Source of the DNA: Mixophyes australis | Lineage: Eukaryota; Chordata; Amphibia; Anura; Limnodynastidae | DNA: 64,000 nt | Assembly: GCA_036250195.1 (NCBI GenBank) | Contig: JAVHZZ010000002.1 | Span: forward strand, 280,322,960 to 280,386,959 | Direction: 5' to 3' | Shown here: in pieces, positions 1-10,053 of the stretch | Position numbering within the stretch: the first letter of the stretch is position 1 | Layout: every line of letters begins with the position of its first letter | The notes under the pieces: generated by a model | Seen by the model: only the letters and a program-made list of their open reading frames with translations | Database searches by the model: none | What the model was told of the DNA's origin: nothing | Translations under genes and position numbers: made by a program

Positions 1-99
1 CCTGCCCAACTTTTCACCAGTATGGCTTACAAACATGATTTTACCTCCACACAACCTGCCATAAATGGACCATCTGAGGAAAACAGAGGAGTTTACCAT

Positions 100-107
100 A
101 ATCAAAC
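100..107. repeat. Left 8-bp target site duplication of the giant hAT
   Basis: AATCAAAC lies directly before the terminal TAGGGATG and is repeated exactly at 9334-9341 directly after the terminal CATCCCTA. Eight-base duplications are typical of hAT transposases. Confidence 0.9.
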
Positions 108-423
108 TAGGGATGTGCACCGGCGACTTTTGAGGTCTCGTGTTTTGTGTTTTGGATCCGGATTTTCGTTATTTTTGAGGTTCGGATTTGTCTCGCAAAA
201 CACTTGACGAAAGGTCTCGGTTCGGATTTAAGGTATTGGATTCGGATTTTTTTTGAAAAAAACATAAAAAGTTTAAAAATCAAGTTTTTGGGCTTATTTT
301 CACTCCTAGGCTATTATTAACCTCAATAACATTCAATAACAAGCATTTCCACTAATTTACAGTGTATTCTGAACACCTCACAATATAGTTATTAGTCCAA
401 AACGTTGCAACAAGGTATCTTTC

Positions 424-1960
424 TGGACTGCGTAGAGGAGTGGGTCACCACAATATATTAAAAACCCTGAACTTTTATGATTCGCACCAATAATTGTACC
501 TGGACTGCGTAGAGGAGTGGGTCACCACAATATATATTAAAAACCCTGAACTTTTATGAATCGCACCAATAAATGTACCTGGACTGCGTAGAGGAGTGGG
601 TCACCACAATATATTAAAAACCCTGAACTTTTATGATTCGCACCAATAATTGTACCTGGACTGCGTAGAGGAGTGGGTCACCACAATATCTTAAAAACCC
701 TGAACTTTTATGATTCGCACCAATAATTGTACCTGGACTGCGTAGAGGAGTGGGTCACCACAATATCTTAAAAACCCTGAACTTTTATGATTCGCACCAA
801 TAATTGTACCTGGACTGCGTAGAGGAGTGGGTCACCACAATATCTTAAAAACCCTGAACTTTTATGATTCGCACCAATAATTGTACCTGGACTGCGTAGA
901 GGAGTGGGTCACCACAATATCTTAAAAACCCTGAACTTTTATGATTCGCACCAATAATTGTACCTGGACTGCGTAGAGGAGTGGGTCACCACAATATCTT
1001 AAAAACCCTGAACTTTTATGATTCGCACCAATAATTGTACCTGGACTGCGTAGAGGAGTGGGTCACCACAATATCTTAAAAACCCTGAACTTTTATGATT
1101 CGCACCAATAATTGTACCTGGACTGCGTAGAGGAGTGGGTCACCACAATATATTAAAAACCCTGAACTTTTATGATTCGCACCAATAATTGTACCTGGAC
1201 TGCGTAGAGGAGTGGGTCACCACAATATATTAAAAACCCTGAACTTTTATGATTCGCACCAATAATTGTACCTGGACTGCGTAGAGGAGTGGGTCACCAC
1301 AATATATTAAAAACCCTGAACTTTTATGATTCGCACCAATAATTGTACCTGGACTGCGTAGAGGAGTGGGTCACCACAATATCTTAAAAACCCTGAACTT
1401 TTATGATTCGCACCAATAATTGTACCTGGACTGCGTAGAGGAGTGGGTCACCACAATATATTAAAAACCCTGAACTTTTATGATTCGCAGTCGCACCAAT
1501 AATTGTACCTGGACTGCGTAGAGGAGTGGGTCACCACAATATCTTAAAAACCCTGAACTTTTATGATTCGCACCAATAATTGTACCTGGACTGCGTAGAG
1601 GAGTGGGTCACCACAATATCTTAAAAACCCTGAACTTTTATGATTCGCACCAATAATTGTACCTGGACTGCGTAGAGGAGTGGGTCACCACAATATCTTA
1701 AAAACCCTGAACTTTTATGATTCGCACCAATAATTGTACCTGGACTGCGTAGAGGAGTGGGTCACCACAATATCTTAAAAACCCTGAACTTTTATGATTC
1801 GCACCAATAATTGTACCTGGACTGCGTAGAGGAGTGGGTCACCACAATATATTAAAAACCCTGAACTTTTATGATTCGCACCAATAATTGTACCTGGACT
1901 GCGTAGAGGAGTGGGCACTGGGCACCACAATAAAATATATAAAAAACCTTCAACAGATCT
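424..1960. repeat. 77-bp minisatellite, about 20 copies
   Basis: Units begin with TGGACTGCGTAGAGGAGTGG at 424, 501, 580, 657 and then about every 77 bases until 1894. Copies are almost identical; they differ mainly by ATATATT versus ATATCTT, one longer copy near 1490 with a few duplicated bases, and a degenerate last copy. The unit resembles the 548-bp repeat's core (TTGACTGCGTAGTGGGGTGG ... CCACAATAT) with the central CCCCGGTA palindrome missing, so it probably arose from it. High identity implies recent expansion or homogenisation. No coding capacity is supported. Confidence 0.95.
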
Positions 1961-1964
1961 GCAT

Positions 1965-2070
1965 TACACTACACATACGGCTGCTCCTCCATCCTCTCCA
2001 TCATATACATGTTGGAGTTTTAGCGTGTGACAACCTCTTGTTTTTGATAATGTCAGTGCATTTTGAATAT
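1965..2070 (-). pseudogene. Duplicated, diverged fragment of the hAT transposase gene
   Basis: This stretch matches 6078-6165 inside the transposase in the same orientation: CTGCTCCTCCATCCTCT and ACAACCTCTTGTTT occur in both. It corresponds to the conserved TRWNSTLYMLQRMEEQQ part of the protein, here broken and not translatable as such. It shows that part of the coding sequence was copied into the non-coding half of the element. Confidence 0.75.
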
Positions 2071-2130
2071 TTTTCAATTTGCCCCACACCACTGAATGTA
2101 CTTTATCTATGATACGCAATACGCATCTAT

Positions 2131-3545
2131 CTATCTTGACTGCGTAGTGTGGTGGCCCCGGTACACAATTTGGTACCGAGGCCACAATATAATTAAAAAA
2201 CCCTCCACGTGTCTGAATTCCACCAAACAAGTATCTGGACTGCATAGTGGGGTGGCCCCGGTACCCAATTTGATACCGGGGCCACAATACCTCCTCCAAA
2301 CATGGTACAGACAATTCGTCATTGAGAGACCCCAGACAGACAGGGTTGAAGTGTTATTGTTTGACTTTGTAAACCCAAAAAAATGTCCCTGTTGCACATA
2401 GTCGTGCAATGAAGACTGACTTTTTCATTTAAAGGCACGATCTTTAAAGTGTAGTGTTTGTAAGTCTAAGTCATATTATACTTTTGGTAAAATTGGTTTA
2501 TTTTGTTCCTCTTTATGGTAATTAATTAGTAATAGAATTAAAGTAGGAAATTGAATTAAAGTATGAAATAGAATTAAAGTAGGAAATAGAGTGGTATAGA
2601 GTTGTAGTGTGGTATAGATAGAGTGGTCCACACAATATAATAATAAAACCCTCAACTGGTCTGAATTCCACCAAACAAGTATCTTGACTGCGTAGTGGGG
2701 TGGCCCCGGTACACAATTTGGTACCGAGGCCACAATATAATTAAAAAACCCTCCACGTGTCTGAATTCCACCAAACAAGTATCTGGACTGCATAGTGGGG
2801 TGGCCCCGGTACCCAATTTGATACCGGGGCCACAATACCTCCTCCAAACATGGTACAGACAATTCGTCATTGAGAGACCCCAGACAGACAGGGTCGAAGT
2901 GTTATTGTTTGACTTTGTAAACCCAAAAAAATGTCCCTGTTGCACATAGTCGTGCAATGAAGACTGACTTTTTCATTTAAAGGCACGATCTTTAAAGTGT
3001 AGTGTTTGTAAGTCTAAGTCATATTATACTTTTGGTAAAATTGGTTTATTTTGTTCCTCTTTATGGTAATTAATTAGTAACAGAATTAAAGTAGGAAATA
3101 GAATTAAAGTATGAAATAGAATTAAAGTAGGAAATAGAGTGGTATAGAGTTGTAGTGTGGTATAGATAGAGTGGTCCACACAATATAATAATAAAACCCT
3201 CAACTGGTCTGAATTCCACCAAACAAGTATCTTGACTGCGTAGTGGGGTGGCCCCGGTACACAATTTGGTACCGAGGCCACAATATAATTAAAAAACCCT
3301 CCACGTGTCTGAATTCCACCAAACAAGTATCTGGACTGCATAGTGGGGTGGCCCCGGTACCCAATTTGATACCGGGGCCACAATACCTCCTCCAAACATG
3401 GTACAGACAATTCGTCATTGAGAGACCCCAGACAGACAGGGTCGAAGTGTTATTGTTTGACTTTGTAAACCCAAAAAAATGTCCCTGTTGCACATAGTCG
3501 TGCAATGAAGACTGACTTTTTCATTTAAAGGCACGATCTTTAAAG
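2131..3545. repeat. 548-bp tandem repeat, about 2.6 copies, with CCCCGGTA palindromes
   Basis: Identical stretches recur with a spacing of 548 bases, for example the ends of equivalent segments at 2409, 2957 and 3505. Each unit holds two related ~100-bp sub-repeats with a short palindrome (CCCCGGTACCCAATTTGATA followed by CCGGGG), then a GAATTAAAGTA(G/T)GAAAT micro-repeat and a unique part. The palindrome region resembles transposase positions 6752-6790, which encode the conserved CPRYQIPSR motif. Translations across it are shadows and are not genes. The last copy is cut at 3545 by a different sequence. Confidence 0.9.
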
Positions 3546-4391
3546 TGTCAGAAAGAGAGAGAAGACACAGGAGAGGAGAGTTGTAGCTGGGGACCTGGGG
3601 TGGAAGCTCCCAGGCTCCCCCAGCATTGCCTGGAAGTCTGAGCGTGGTGACTGAGCCAGGGCAAGGAATGTGTGCCCTGGATGAGGGGGAGAACTCCATG
3701 CCACTATAGTGAACCCAAGAGAGAGGGGGACACTGCACATGGAAGAGGCCCTGGAGTGAGGGCTGCTACAAGAGGCATGGTAGTTGTAGTGTCAGATCCT
3801 GAGGCTGAGAGTACACAGAGTGACGTGTCAGAGCACAGGAGACATTATCCCCGCAGAGGAGGGATGAGCTGCAGTTGAGAGGTACACAGAGTGTGTCAGA
3901 GCTGCATGGAGGAGAGGCTGCCTGCCTATTAGCATCCATGCATGTGCCCCTGCAGAAAGGGTGATCTGCAGTGAGTATGGAGTGCAAGAGACATGTAAAT
4001 TATGTTATTTAACATCTGGATAACATTAAGAACTGTGCAGGAGGAGTAATAAGATATTTGCAACCATATTCGTATTTCTCATTAATAACTGTGCTGGAGA
4101 GAGTAAGGAGATGTATATATTCTGCAACCATTATGATTATCGTGCTGGAGGAAGAGTGTAAATAAAAGTTCAGTTTGTTATAGAGATGGTCTGGCGCCCA
4201 AATTATTGTGACTTCTATTACACTGCACCAAAGTGACATTACCTGTGTCCCACTAACTACAAAGAAACACCTGCATGTGCAGGGACCCCCTGATCATTTA
4301 CACCCATGCCCATCAGCTAGCCAGGGCTTGAGAAGGAGGTGCACTGTGTACCCTTTGCACCCCACACTACACACAGTGACAGGGGGTTACA
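3546..4391 (+). mobile_element. Candidate solo LTR inside the hAT element
   Basis: The repeat array stops abruptly at 3545 and hAT-derived sequence resumes at 4392. The 846 bp between begin with TGTCAG and end with GTTACA (TG...CA), contain AATAAAAG at about 4162 as a possible poly(A) signal, and are flanked by TAAAG and TAATG, an imperfect 5-bp duplication. This fits a solo LTR of a retrovirus-like element but no coding region is present to prove it. Confidence 0.4.
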
Positions 4392-4840
4392 TAATGAGGC
4401 CACAATATAATTAAAAAATTGGGCATCAACTGTCACCGTTGTTTAATATCTGATACACCTAAATATGGACTGCACAGTGGAGTGTCCCCGGTAGTAAATT
4501 TGGTGCCGGGGCCACAATACCTCCTCCAACTTCCAAGTGTAGTGTTTATAAAGACACACAGCGTCGAAGTGTTATTATTAGTTGACTTTCTTAACCCTAA
4601 AATTGTCCCTGTTGCAAATATTCGTGCAATGGACAGTTACTTTTCTATTGAAAGACTCGAGCTTTCAAGTGTAGTGTTTATAAAATATAAACAACAATAC
4701 AGTAGTTTTAGAGCACGTCAATACCTCTTGTTTTAAATTATGACACGGCATTTTACTTTTGGTTTAATTTCTTGAATTTTTTTACATTTGGTTTTACTTT
4801 TTGAACATGGCAAACGACTGTTGCTTGGTCATATAATGCC
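4392..4840 (-). pseudogene. Further scrambled transposase-gene fragments
   Basis: Three pieces resemble the transposase gene. 4440-4530 has the palindrome-type repeat (GTGCCGGGGCCACAATACCT, compare 6758-6780). 4717-4750 (CGTCAATACCTCTTGTTTTA) resembles 6124-6160. 4801-4830 (CATGGCAAACGACTGTTG) resembles 6903-6920. They lie in the same orientation as the gene but in a different order, separated by unrelated AT-rich sequence. Confidence 0.7.
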
Positions 4841-4920
4841 CAAAAAAAATTTCCAAGATGGAATTGTCCTTGGGCCCTCACACCCACCCTTATGTTGTTG
4901 AAATAGGACATGCACACTTT

Positions 4921-4984
4921 AACAAACCAATCATTTCAGCGACAGGGCCTACCAAACAACTTTGGCTGAAATGATTGGTTTGTT
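4921..4984. other. 20-bp perfect inverted repeat downstream of the transposase
   Basis: AACAAACCAATCATTTCAGC (4921-4940) is matched by its exact reverse complement at 4965-4984, with a 24-base loop. It lies 56-120 bases past the transposase stop codon, so the transcript could form a strong hairpin in its 3' untranslated region. Function is unknown; it may also be a small insertion scar. Confidence 0.7.
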
Positions 4985-5039
4985 TGGGCCCCCACACCAA
5001 AAAAGCTATTCATCTCTCCCTGTACAGACTAAACAGGCT

Positions 5040-8036
5040 CTACTGAGGCAAGATGTCGTCCTCATCCTCAACCTCTGATTCCTCTCCCCCTACAGTGTGT
5101 ACTTCCTCCTCATCACACATTATCAATTCGTCCCCGCTGGACTCCACAACCACAGGTCCCTCTGTAGTATCTGGAGGGCAGTGCTGTACTTCATTGAGGA
5201 ATTGATTATTCATTTTTATAAACATCATTTTTTCAACGTTGTGAGGAAGCAACCTCCTTCGCCGCTCACTGACCAGGTTCCCCGCTGCACTAAAAACTCT
5301 TTCCGAGTACACACTGGAGGGGGGACAACTCAGGTAAAATAGAGCCAGTTTGTACAGGGGCTTCCAAACTGCCTTTTTTTCCTGCCAGTAACAATATGGA
5401 CTGTCTGACATGTCTACTTGGATGGTGTCAGCAAAGTAATCATCCACAATTTTTTCTATTGTGACAGCATCCAATGCAGCGACAGTAGACATGTCTGCAA
5501 TGGTTGGCAGGTCCTTCAGTCCGGACCAGATGTTATCAGCATCCCCGCCAGTGCCTCTTTTGGGAAAACTGAGCTTTTTCCTCGCAGCCATAGATGTGGA
5601 AGAAAATGAGGGTGGAGCTGTTGGCATGTCACGGTCCTCTTCAGAGGACAATCTCCTGACCAGCAGGTCTTTGCACCGCTGTAGACTTGTGTCCGCCGGA
5701 AACAGAGACACAACATACGCTTTAAACCGAGGATCGAGCACGGTGGCCAGAATGTATTCCTCTGACTTTAAAAGAGTGACCACCCTCGGATCCTGGCAAA
5801 GCGTACGAAGGGCTACATCCACAAGAGCTACATGCTTGGTGTAATCGCAATGGCTTACCAGCTCCTCCCTCACTTTCTCCAGCTGCTTCTGCAACAGCCT
5901 GATCAGGGGAATGACCTGACTCAAGCTGGCAGTGTCGGAACTGACTTCTCGTGTGGCAAGTTCAAATGGCTGCAGAACCTTGCACAACACGGAAATCAGT
6001 CTCCACTGCGCTTGACTGAGGCGCATCCCCACTCCTTTGCCTATGTCGTAGGTGGCTGTGTAGGCCTGAATGGCCTTTTGCTGCTCCTCCATCCTCTGCA
6101 GCATATAGAGGGTGGAGTTCCAGCGCGTCACAACCTCTTGTTTGAGGTGATGGCAGGGCAGGTTCAAGCTTTTTTGACGTGCCTCTAGTCTGCGGTAGGC
6201 ACTGGCTGAATGCCGAAAGTGTCCAGCAATTTTGCGGGCCACCGCAAGCATCTCCTGCACACCCCTGTCACTCTTGAGGTAATGCTGCACCACCAAATTA
6301 ATGGTGTGGGCAAAACATGGGACGTGCTGGAAATTGCCCATATTTAATGCCCGCACAATGTTACTGGCATTGTCTGACACCACAAATCCCCATGAGAGTC
6401 TAAGTGGGGTAAGCCACTGGGAGATAATTTCCCTCATTTTCTCTAATATGTTGTCAGCGTTGTGCCTCTTATTAAAGCCTGTAATGCACAATGTTGCCTG
6501 CCTTTGCATGAGCAGCCATTTTGTAGATGCTGCTACTGATGCAGCTGTTGCTGTTGCTGCGGAAGGGGATGCATCTACCCAGTGGGCTGTCACAGTCATA
6601 TAGTCCTTCGTTTGCCCAGAACCACTTGTCCACATGTCCGTGGTTAAGTGGACAGTGGGTACAACCGCATTTTTAAGAGCACTGAGGACACTTGATCGTA
6701 CTTCTCTGTACATTTTTGGTATCGCCTGCCTAGTGAAGTGGAATCTCGAGGGGATTTGGTACCGGGGACACAATACCTCCATCAACCCTCTAAATCCCAC
6801 TCCACTGATGGCGGACACCGGGCGCACGTCTAACACCAACATTGCAGTTACAGCCGCAGTTATACGCTTTGCAATAGGGTGACTACTATCGTATTTGGTG
6901 GTCATGGCAAACGACTGTTGGACGGTCAATTGTTTTGTGAAAGACTTAGCGGTCTTACGACTTCCCCTCTGGGAAGATGACCGACTAACAGCAGCAACAG
7001 CAGCAGTGGCAGTAGTAGGCGTACCGCTGCAGGATTCCTCGGATGAATCCCGTATTGAGGAGGACTCAGTCTGGCTGCTGACTTGGGCTGCAGGACTGAA
7101 TCTGATGGAGATTGTGGAGGAAGTTGACGAGGAGGGTGTTGCTGGTGTGTATCCAACTGGACCACGGGATTTAGGTGTCCCTGTACCGATGAGGGTCCTA
7201 GCCCCAGTTCCTGAACTAACCACTGAACTATGAAGGTTATTCAGGTGACGTATAAGGGAGGATGTTCCTAGGTGGGCAAGATCCTTACCCCTGCTTATTT
7301 GAGCTTTACATAAGCTACATATTGCCATACATTGGTTGTCTGGATTTGGATAAAAATAACTCCAGACCGAAGAGGTGCATTTTTTGGTCTTCTGACCAGG
7401 CATGACGATGGGCTTTTTCATCCCATGGACATCAGCTGTTTCCCCCCCTGGTGCCTCATTTACAATAACCACATCACCATCCTCATCATCAAGTTCCTCC
7501 ACAGCGCCAGCTACATCATCAATAGCCTCCTCCCGAGCCACCTCTTCCCGTACAGTGATGGGAAGGTCAGGCTTGACAACCACCAACACCCTTGGACTCG
7601 CCTTGGGGATTTGTGATAATTTCTCTTTAGAAGGCAGAGTTGTTTGCTGTTTTGTTGCTGACAGCATAACTCTCTTCAATTTTTTGTAGGGGGGGGGAGG
7701 AGGAGGAGGGCTAAGATCCGTGGGTGAAGCTGAACCACTAGTCATGAACACGGGCCAGGGCCTAACCCGTTCCTTGCCACTCCGTGTCGTAAATGGCATA
7801 TTGGCAACTTTACGTTTCTCCTCAGATGATTTAAAGTTTCTCTTTTTGCTACTTTTTCTTAACTTGGGCTTTTTGGATTTTACATGCCCGGTACTACGAG
7901 ATTGGGCATCGGGCTTGGAAGACGACGTTGATGGCATTTCATCGTCTATGTCATGACTAGTGGCAGCAGCTTCAGCATTAGGAGGAAGTGGGTCTTGATC
8001 TTTCCCTACTTTATCCTCCAAATTTTTGGTCTCCAT
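5040..8036 (-). CDS. hAT-family transposase with BED zinc finger (Ac/ZBED1-like)
   Basis: Open reading frame of 998 codons from ATG at 8036; upstream in-frame codons lack ATG, so this start is preferred. Residues 1-210 are acidic/basic low-complexity sequence with nuclear-localisation-like KSKKPKLRKSSKKR. A BED zinc finger spans about 215-271 (C240, C243, H264, H269). The RNase H-like catalytic core shows the three acidic residues expected of hAT enzymes: D467 in TTDMWTS, D555 in VVSDNASN and E912 in SERVFSAAG. Other conserved motifs are CPRYQIPSR (423-431), CFAHTINL, TRWNSTLYML and TVLDPRFK. The C-terminal dimerisation segment (YLSCPPSSVYSERVFSAAGN) is complete, followed by an acidic tail. 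It would bind the element's ends and cut and paste it in the nucleus. No frameshift or stop is present, so it could be functional. A host-domesticated gene is unlikely because it lies within intact terminal repeats and TSD. Confidence 0.93.
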   Translation of the reverse strand: METKNLEDKVGKDQDPLPPNAEAAATSHDIDDEMPSTSSSKPDAQSRSTGHVKSKKPKLRKSSKKRNFKSSEEKRKVANMPFTTRSGKERVRPWPVFMTSGSASPTDLSPPPPPPPYKKLKRVMLSATKQQTTLPSKEKLSQIPKASPRVLVVVKPDLPITVREEVAREEAIDDVAGAVEELDDEDGDVVIVNEAPGGETADVHGMKKPIVMPGQKTKKCTSSVWSYFYPNPDNQCMAICSLCKAQISRGKDLAHLGTSSLIRHLNNLHSSVVSSGTGARTLIGTGTPKSRGPVGYTPATPSSSTSSTISIRFSPAAQVSSQTESSSIRDSSEESCSGTPTTATAAVAAVSRSSSQRGSRKTAKSFTKQLTVQQSFAMTTKYDSSHPIAKRITAAVTAMLVLDVRPVSAISGVGFRGLMEVLCPRYQIPSRFHFTRQAIPKMYREVRSSVLSALKNAVVPTVHLTTDMWTSGSGQTKDYMTVTAHWVDASPSAATATAASVAASTKWLLMQRQATLCITGFNKRHNADNILEKMREIISQWLTPLRLSWGFVVSDNASNIVRALNMGNFQHVPCFAHTINLVVQHYLKSDRGVQEMLAVARKIAGHFRHSASAYRRLEARQKSLNLPCHHLKQEVVTRWNSTLYMLQRMEEQQKAIQAYTATYDIGKGVGMRLSQAQWRLISVLCKVLQPFELATREVSSDTASLSQVIPLIRLLQKQLEKVREELVSHCDYTKHVALVDVALRTLCQDPRVVTLLKSEEYILATVLDPRFKAYVVSLFPADTSLQRCKDLLVRRLSSEEDRDMPTAPPSFSSTSMAARKKLSFPKRGTGGDADNIWSGLKDLPTIADMSTVAALDAVTIEKIVDDYFADTIQVDMSDSPYCYWQEKKAVWKPLYKLALFYLSCPPSSVYSERVFSAAGNLVSERRRRLLPHNVEKMMFIKMNNQFLNEVQHCPPDTTEGPVVVESSGDELIMCDEEEVHTVGGEESEVEDEDDILPQ

Positions 8037-8050
8037 TATATGTAGCACAA

Positions 8051-8990
8051 GATACTGCAGAATGTGTGAACTTGGTAATATTGCAGTACCAATGGACTTA
8101 TACTGCTGGATTGGTTTTGCAAATTTGGTTATAATTATTATATATTTTTTTTTTTTTAAATTTTTTATTTTTTTTTACTTTTTTTTTATTTTTAAAAAAC
8201 TTGGGAATAGTGGGGAAATAACTATGCCCTTAGAAGCACAGAGCACAGGACACAGCACCACTGGACTGAACAGGACACGGCACAGGACCCAGCAGCACTA
8301 CGGAACTCAGCAGGACAGAGCACAGGACACAGCACCACTGGACTGATACTGCAGAATGTGTGAACTTGGTAATATTGCAGTACCAATGGACTTATAATGC
8401 TGGATTGGTTTTGCAAATTTGGTTATAATTATTATATATTTTTTTTTTTTTTTAATTTTTTTATTTTTTTTTACTTTTTTTTTATTTTTTAAAAACTTGG
8501 GAATAATGGGGAAATAACTATGCCCTTAGAAGCACAGAGCACAGGACACAGCACCACTGGACTGAACAGGACACGGCACAGGACCCAGCAGCACTACGGA
8601 ACTCAGCAGGACAGAGCACAGGACACAGCACCACTGGACTGATACTGCAGAATGTGTAAACTTTGTAATATTGCAGTACCACTGGACTTTTACTGCTGAA
8701 TGTGTGAACTTGGTAATATTGCAGTACCAATGGGCTTATACTGCAGGATTGGTTGTGCAAATTTTGTGGTAATTAAAAAATATTAAAGTAGTTTTTGGTA
8801 TTTTTTAAAAAAACTTTTTTTTATTTTTTTAAACACAGGGGAATATTGGGGAAATAACTATGCCCTTAGAAGCACAGAGCACAGGACACAGCACCACTGG
8901 ACTGAACAGGACACAGCACAGGACCCAGCAGCACCACTGACCTCAGAAGGACAGAGCACAGCACACAGCACCACTGGACTGATACTGCAG
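8051..8990. repeat. ~295-bp tandem repeat upstream of the transposase
   Basis: GATACTGCAGAATGTGT recurs at 8051, 8344 and 8641, with a partial copy at 8981. Each unit holds a T-rich run (about 8140-8200, 8430-8490), then a CACAGGACACAGCACCACTG-rich segment. It sits immediately 5' of the transposase ATG, where the promoter should be, and may act as a repeated promoter or subterminal region. ORFs read through it are low-complexity shadows. Confidence 0.85.
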
Positions 8991-8992
8991 AA

Positions 8993-9100
8993 CACAGCAC
9001 AGCACAGCACAGCACAGCACTAAACAGCACAGCACAGCACTAAACAGCACAGAACTAAACAGCACAGAACTAAACAGCACAGAACTAAACAGCACAGAGG
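8993..9100. repeat. CAGCA / CAGCACTAAA microsatellite
   Basis: Short tandem runs of CACAG, then of AACTAAACAGCACAG units, lying between the 295-bp repeats and the right terminus of the hAT element. Confidence 0.9.
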
Positions 9101-9333
9101 ACCACCTAACACACCCTCCCTCTACCCTGATCAATGCCCGAGTGAAGATGGCGGCGACTAGCGGGGAATTTATAGGATCCGAGTATCGCGAGATCCGACA
9201 ACGGGATTATGAGTCAGAGCCTCAGTTTCACTTTTGAATTTGGCGCCAATACCCGGATCTGTCTCGGATCCGACTCGGATCCGCAACGTTCGGGTGGGCT
9301 CGGATTTCATAAATCCGAGTGCGCTCATCCCTA

Positions 9334-9341
9334 AATCAAAC
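9334..9341. repeat. Right 8-bp target site duplication of the giant hAT
   Basis: Exact copy of the left duplication AATCAAAC at 100-107. Confidence 0.9.
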
Positions 9342-10053
9342 ACACTGATTTAAACAGCTCCTCTGAGCTATGTCATACTATTAATAGGAATTAATTCACA
9401 AATACATGCAGATTTATATGCCTAGAAATTAGCTTGCACATGAGAAAAAGTGTGCAACATTTTTGCGGCCTCTGGTGGTAGTAGTTGTGGTGTTAGTAGT
9501 AGTGATAGAAGTTGCAGATTAGTGTGTAGCTGAATATAAGATAGGAGCACTCAAGCATTATATTGCATGCATGGACCAGATGTTTATATGTAATTCACAT
9601 ACTGGAATGGGTACATTTTGTTTTACTGGGTGTTAGTTTTCCCTGAAAAAATACTTGTTCTTTACCGTTGCAGGAGATGGAAAGTCAACACAAAGGAAGT
9701 GTTTTTTTTTTACTATCCAGACATGGGACATGAATTCATAAGCAATATGTGTACAAATACCCATAGGCACAAGGTTAGTACTAAACAGATAGTAGGTATC
9801 AGTGTAAAGAGGCAGTTCCCAAGGACAATAATATGGGCATGTATGTACCAGGCTGACAGATAGGTGCATCTGCATATAAAACAACAAATGTGCTACACTT
9901 CTGTTAATTTTGCAGTTAGTAAATTCGAACTAAACGGTTTGAATCTATTGCTAAAGTTCCTATTTTATTTAGCTAGGAAATGTGTATTGCACCTCTGCAT
10001 TATGTTAAATGCAACTAGTCAGGGTCTGCCTGCTCATTTACCATCAATACCCC
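9342..10053. other. Unassigned sequence
   Basis: AT-rich sequence to the right of the giant hAT. I see no coding region, inverted repeat or recognised repeat in it. The 107 bases left of the element are its other flank and are equally featureless. Confidence 0.6.

Larger units (their letters stand above)
108..9333 (-). mobile_element. Giant autonomous hAT transposon, complete, 9.2 kb
   Basis: The element runs from TAGGGATGTGCAC at the left end to the inverted copy GTGCGCTCATCCCTA at the right end. It is flanked by a perfect 8-bp direct repeat AATCAAAC (100-107 and 9334-9341), the signature of hAT insertion. It contains one long open transposase on the minus strand (5040-8036). At 9226 bp it is large for a hAT element; the bulk is non-coding repeats: a 77-bp minisatellite, 548-bp and ~295-bp tandem repeats, a candidate solo LTR and diverged pieces of its own transposase gene. 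The termini also contain repeated GGATCCGA-like motifs (about 155-250 and 9176-9315), which could be subterminal transposase-binding sites. The intact ends, intact TSD and open ORF suggest a recent insertion; activity is inference. Confidence 0.9.

Noticed and set aside
424..1960. CRISPR-like array of regularly spaced repeats
   Set aside because: Whole 77-bp units repeat with no variable spacers, in a vertebrate transposon; it is a minisatellite.
1964..3505. Several ORFs of 60-130 codons with WPRYQI-type motifs
   Set aside because: They are identical translations of the 548-bp tandem repeat and lack start context or conservation; the motif reflects ancestry from the transposase gene.
4191..4205. 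TGGCGCCCAA as a retroviral tRNA-Lys primer site
   Set aside because: It resembles the first bases of such a site, but it lies inside the candidate LTR about 190 bases before its end and no gag follows.
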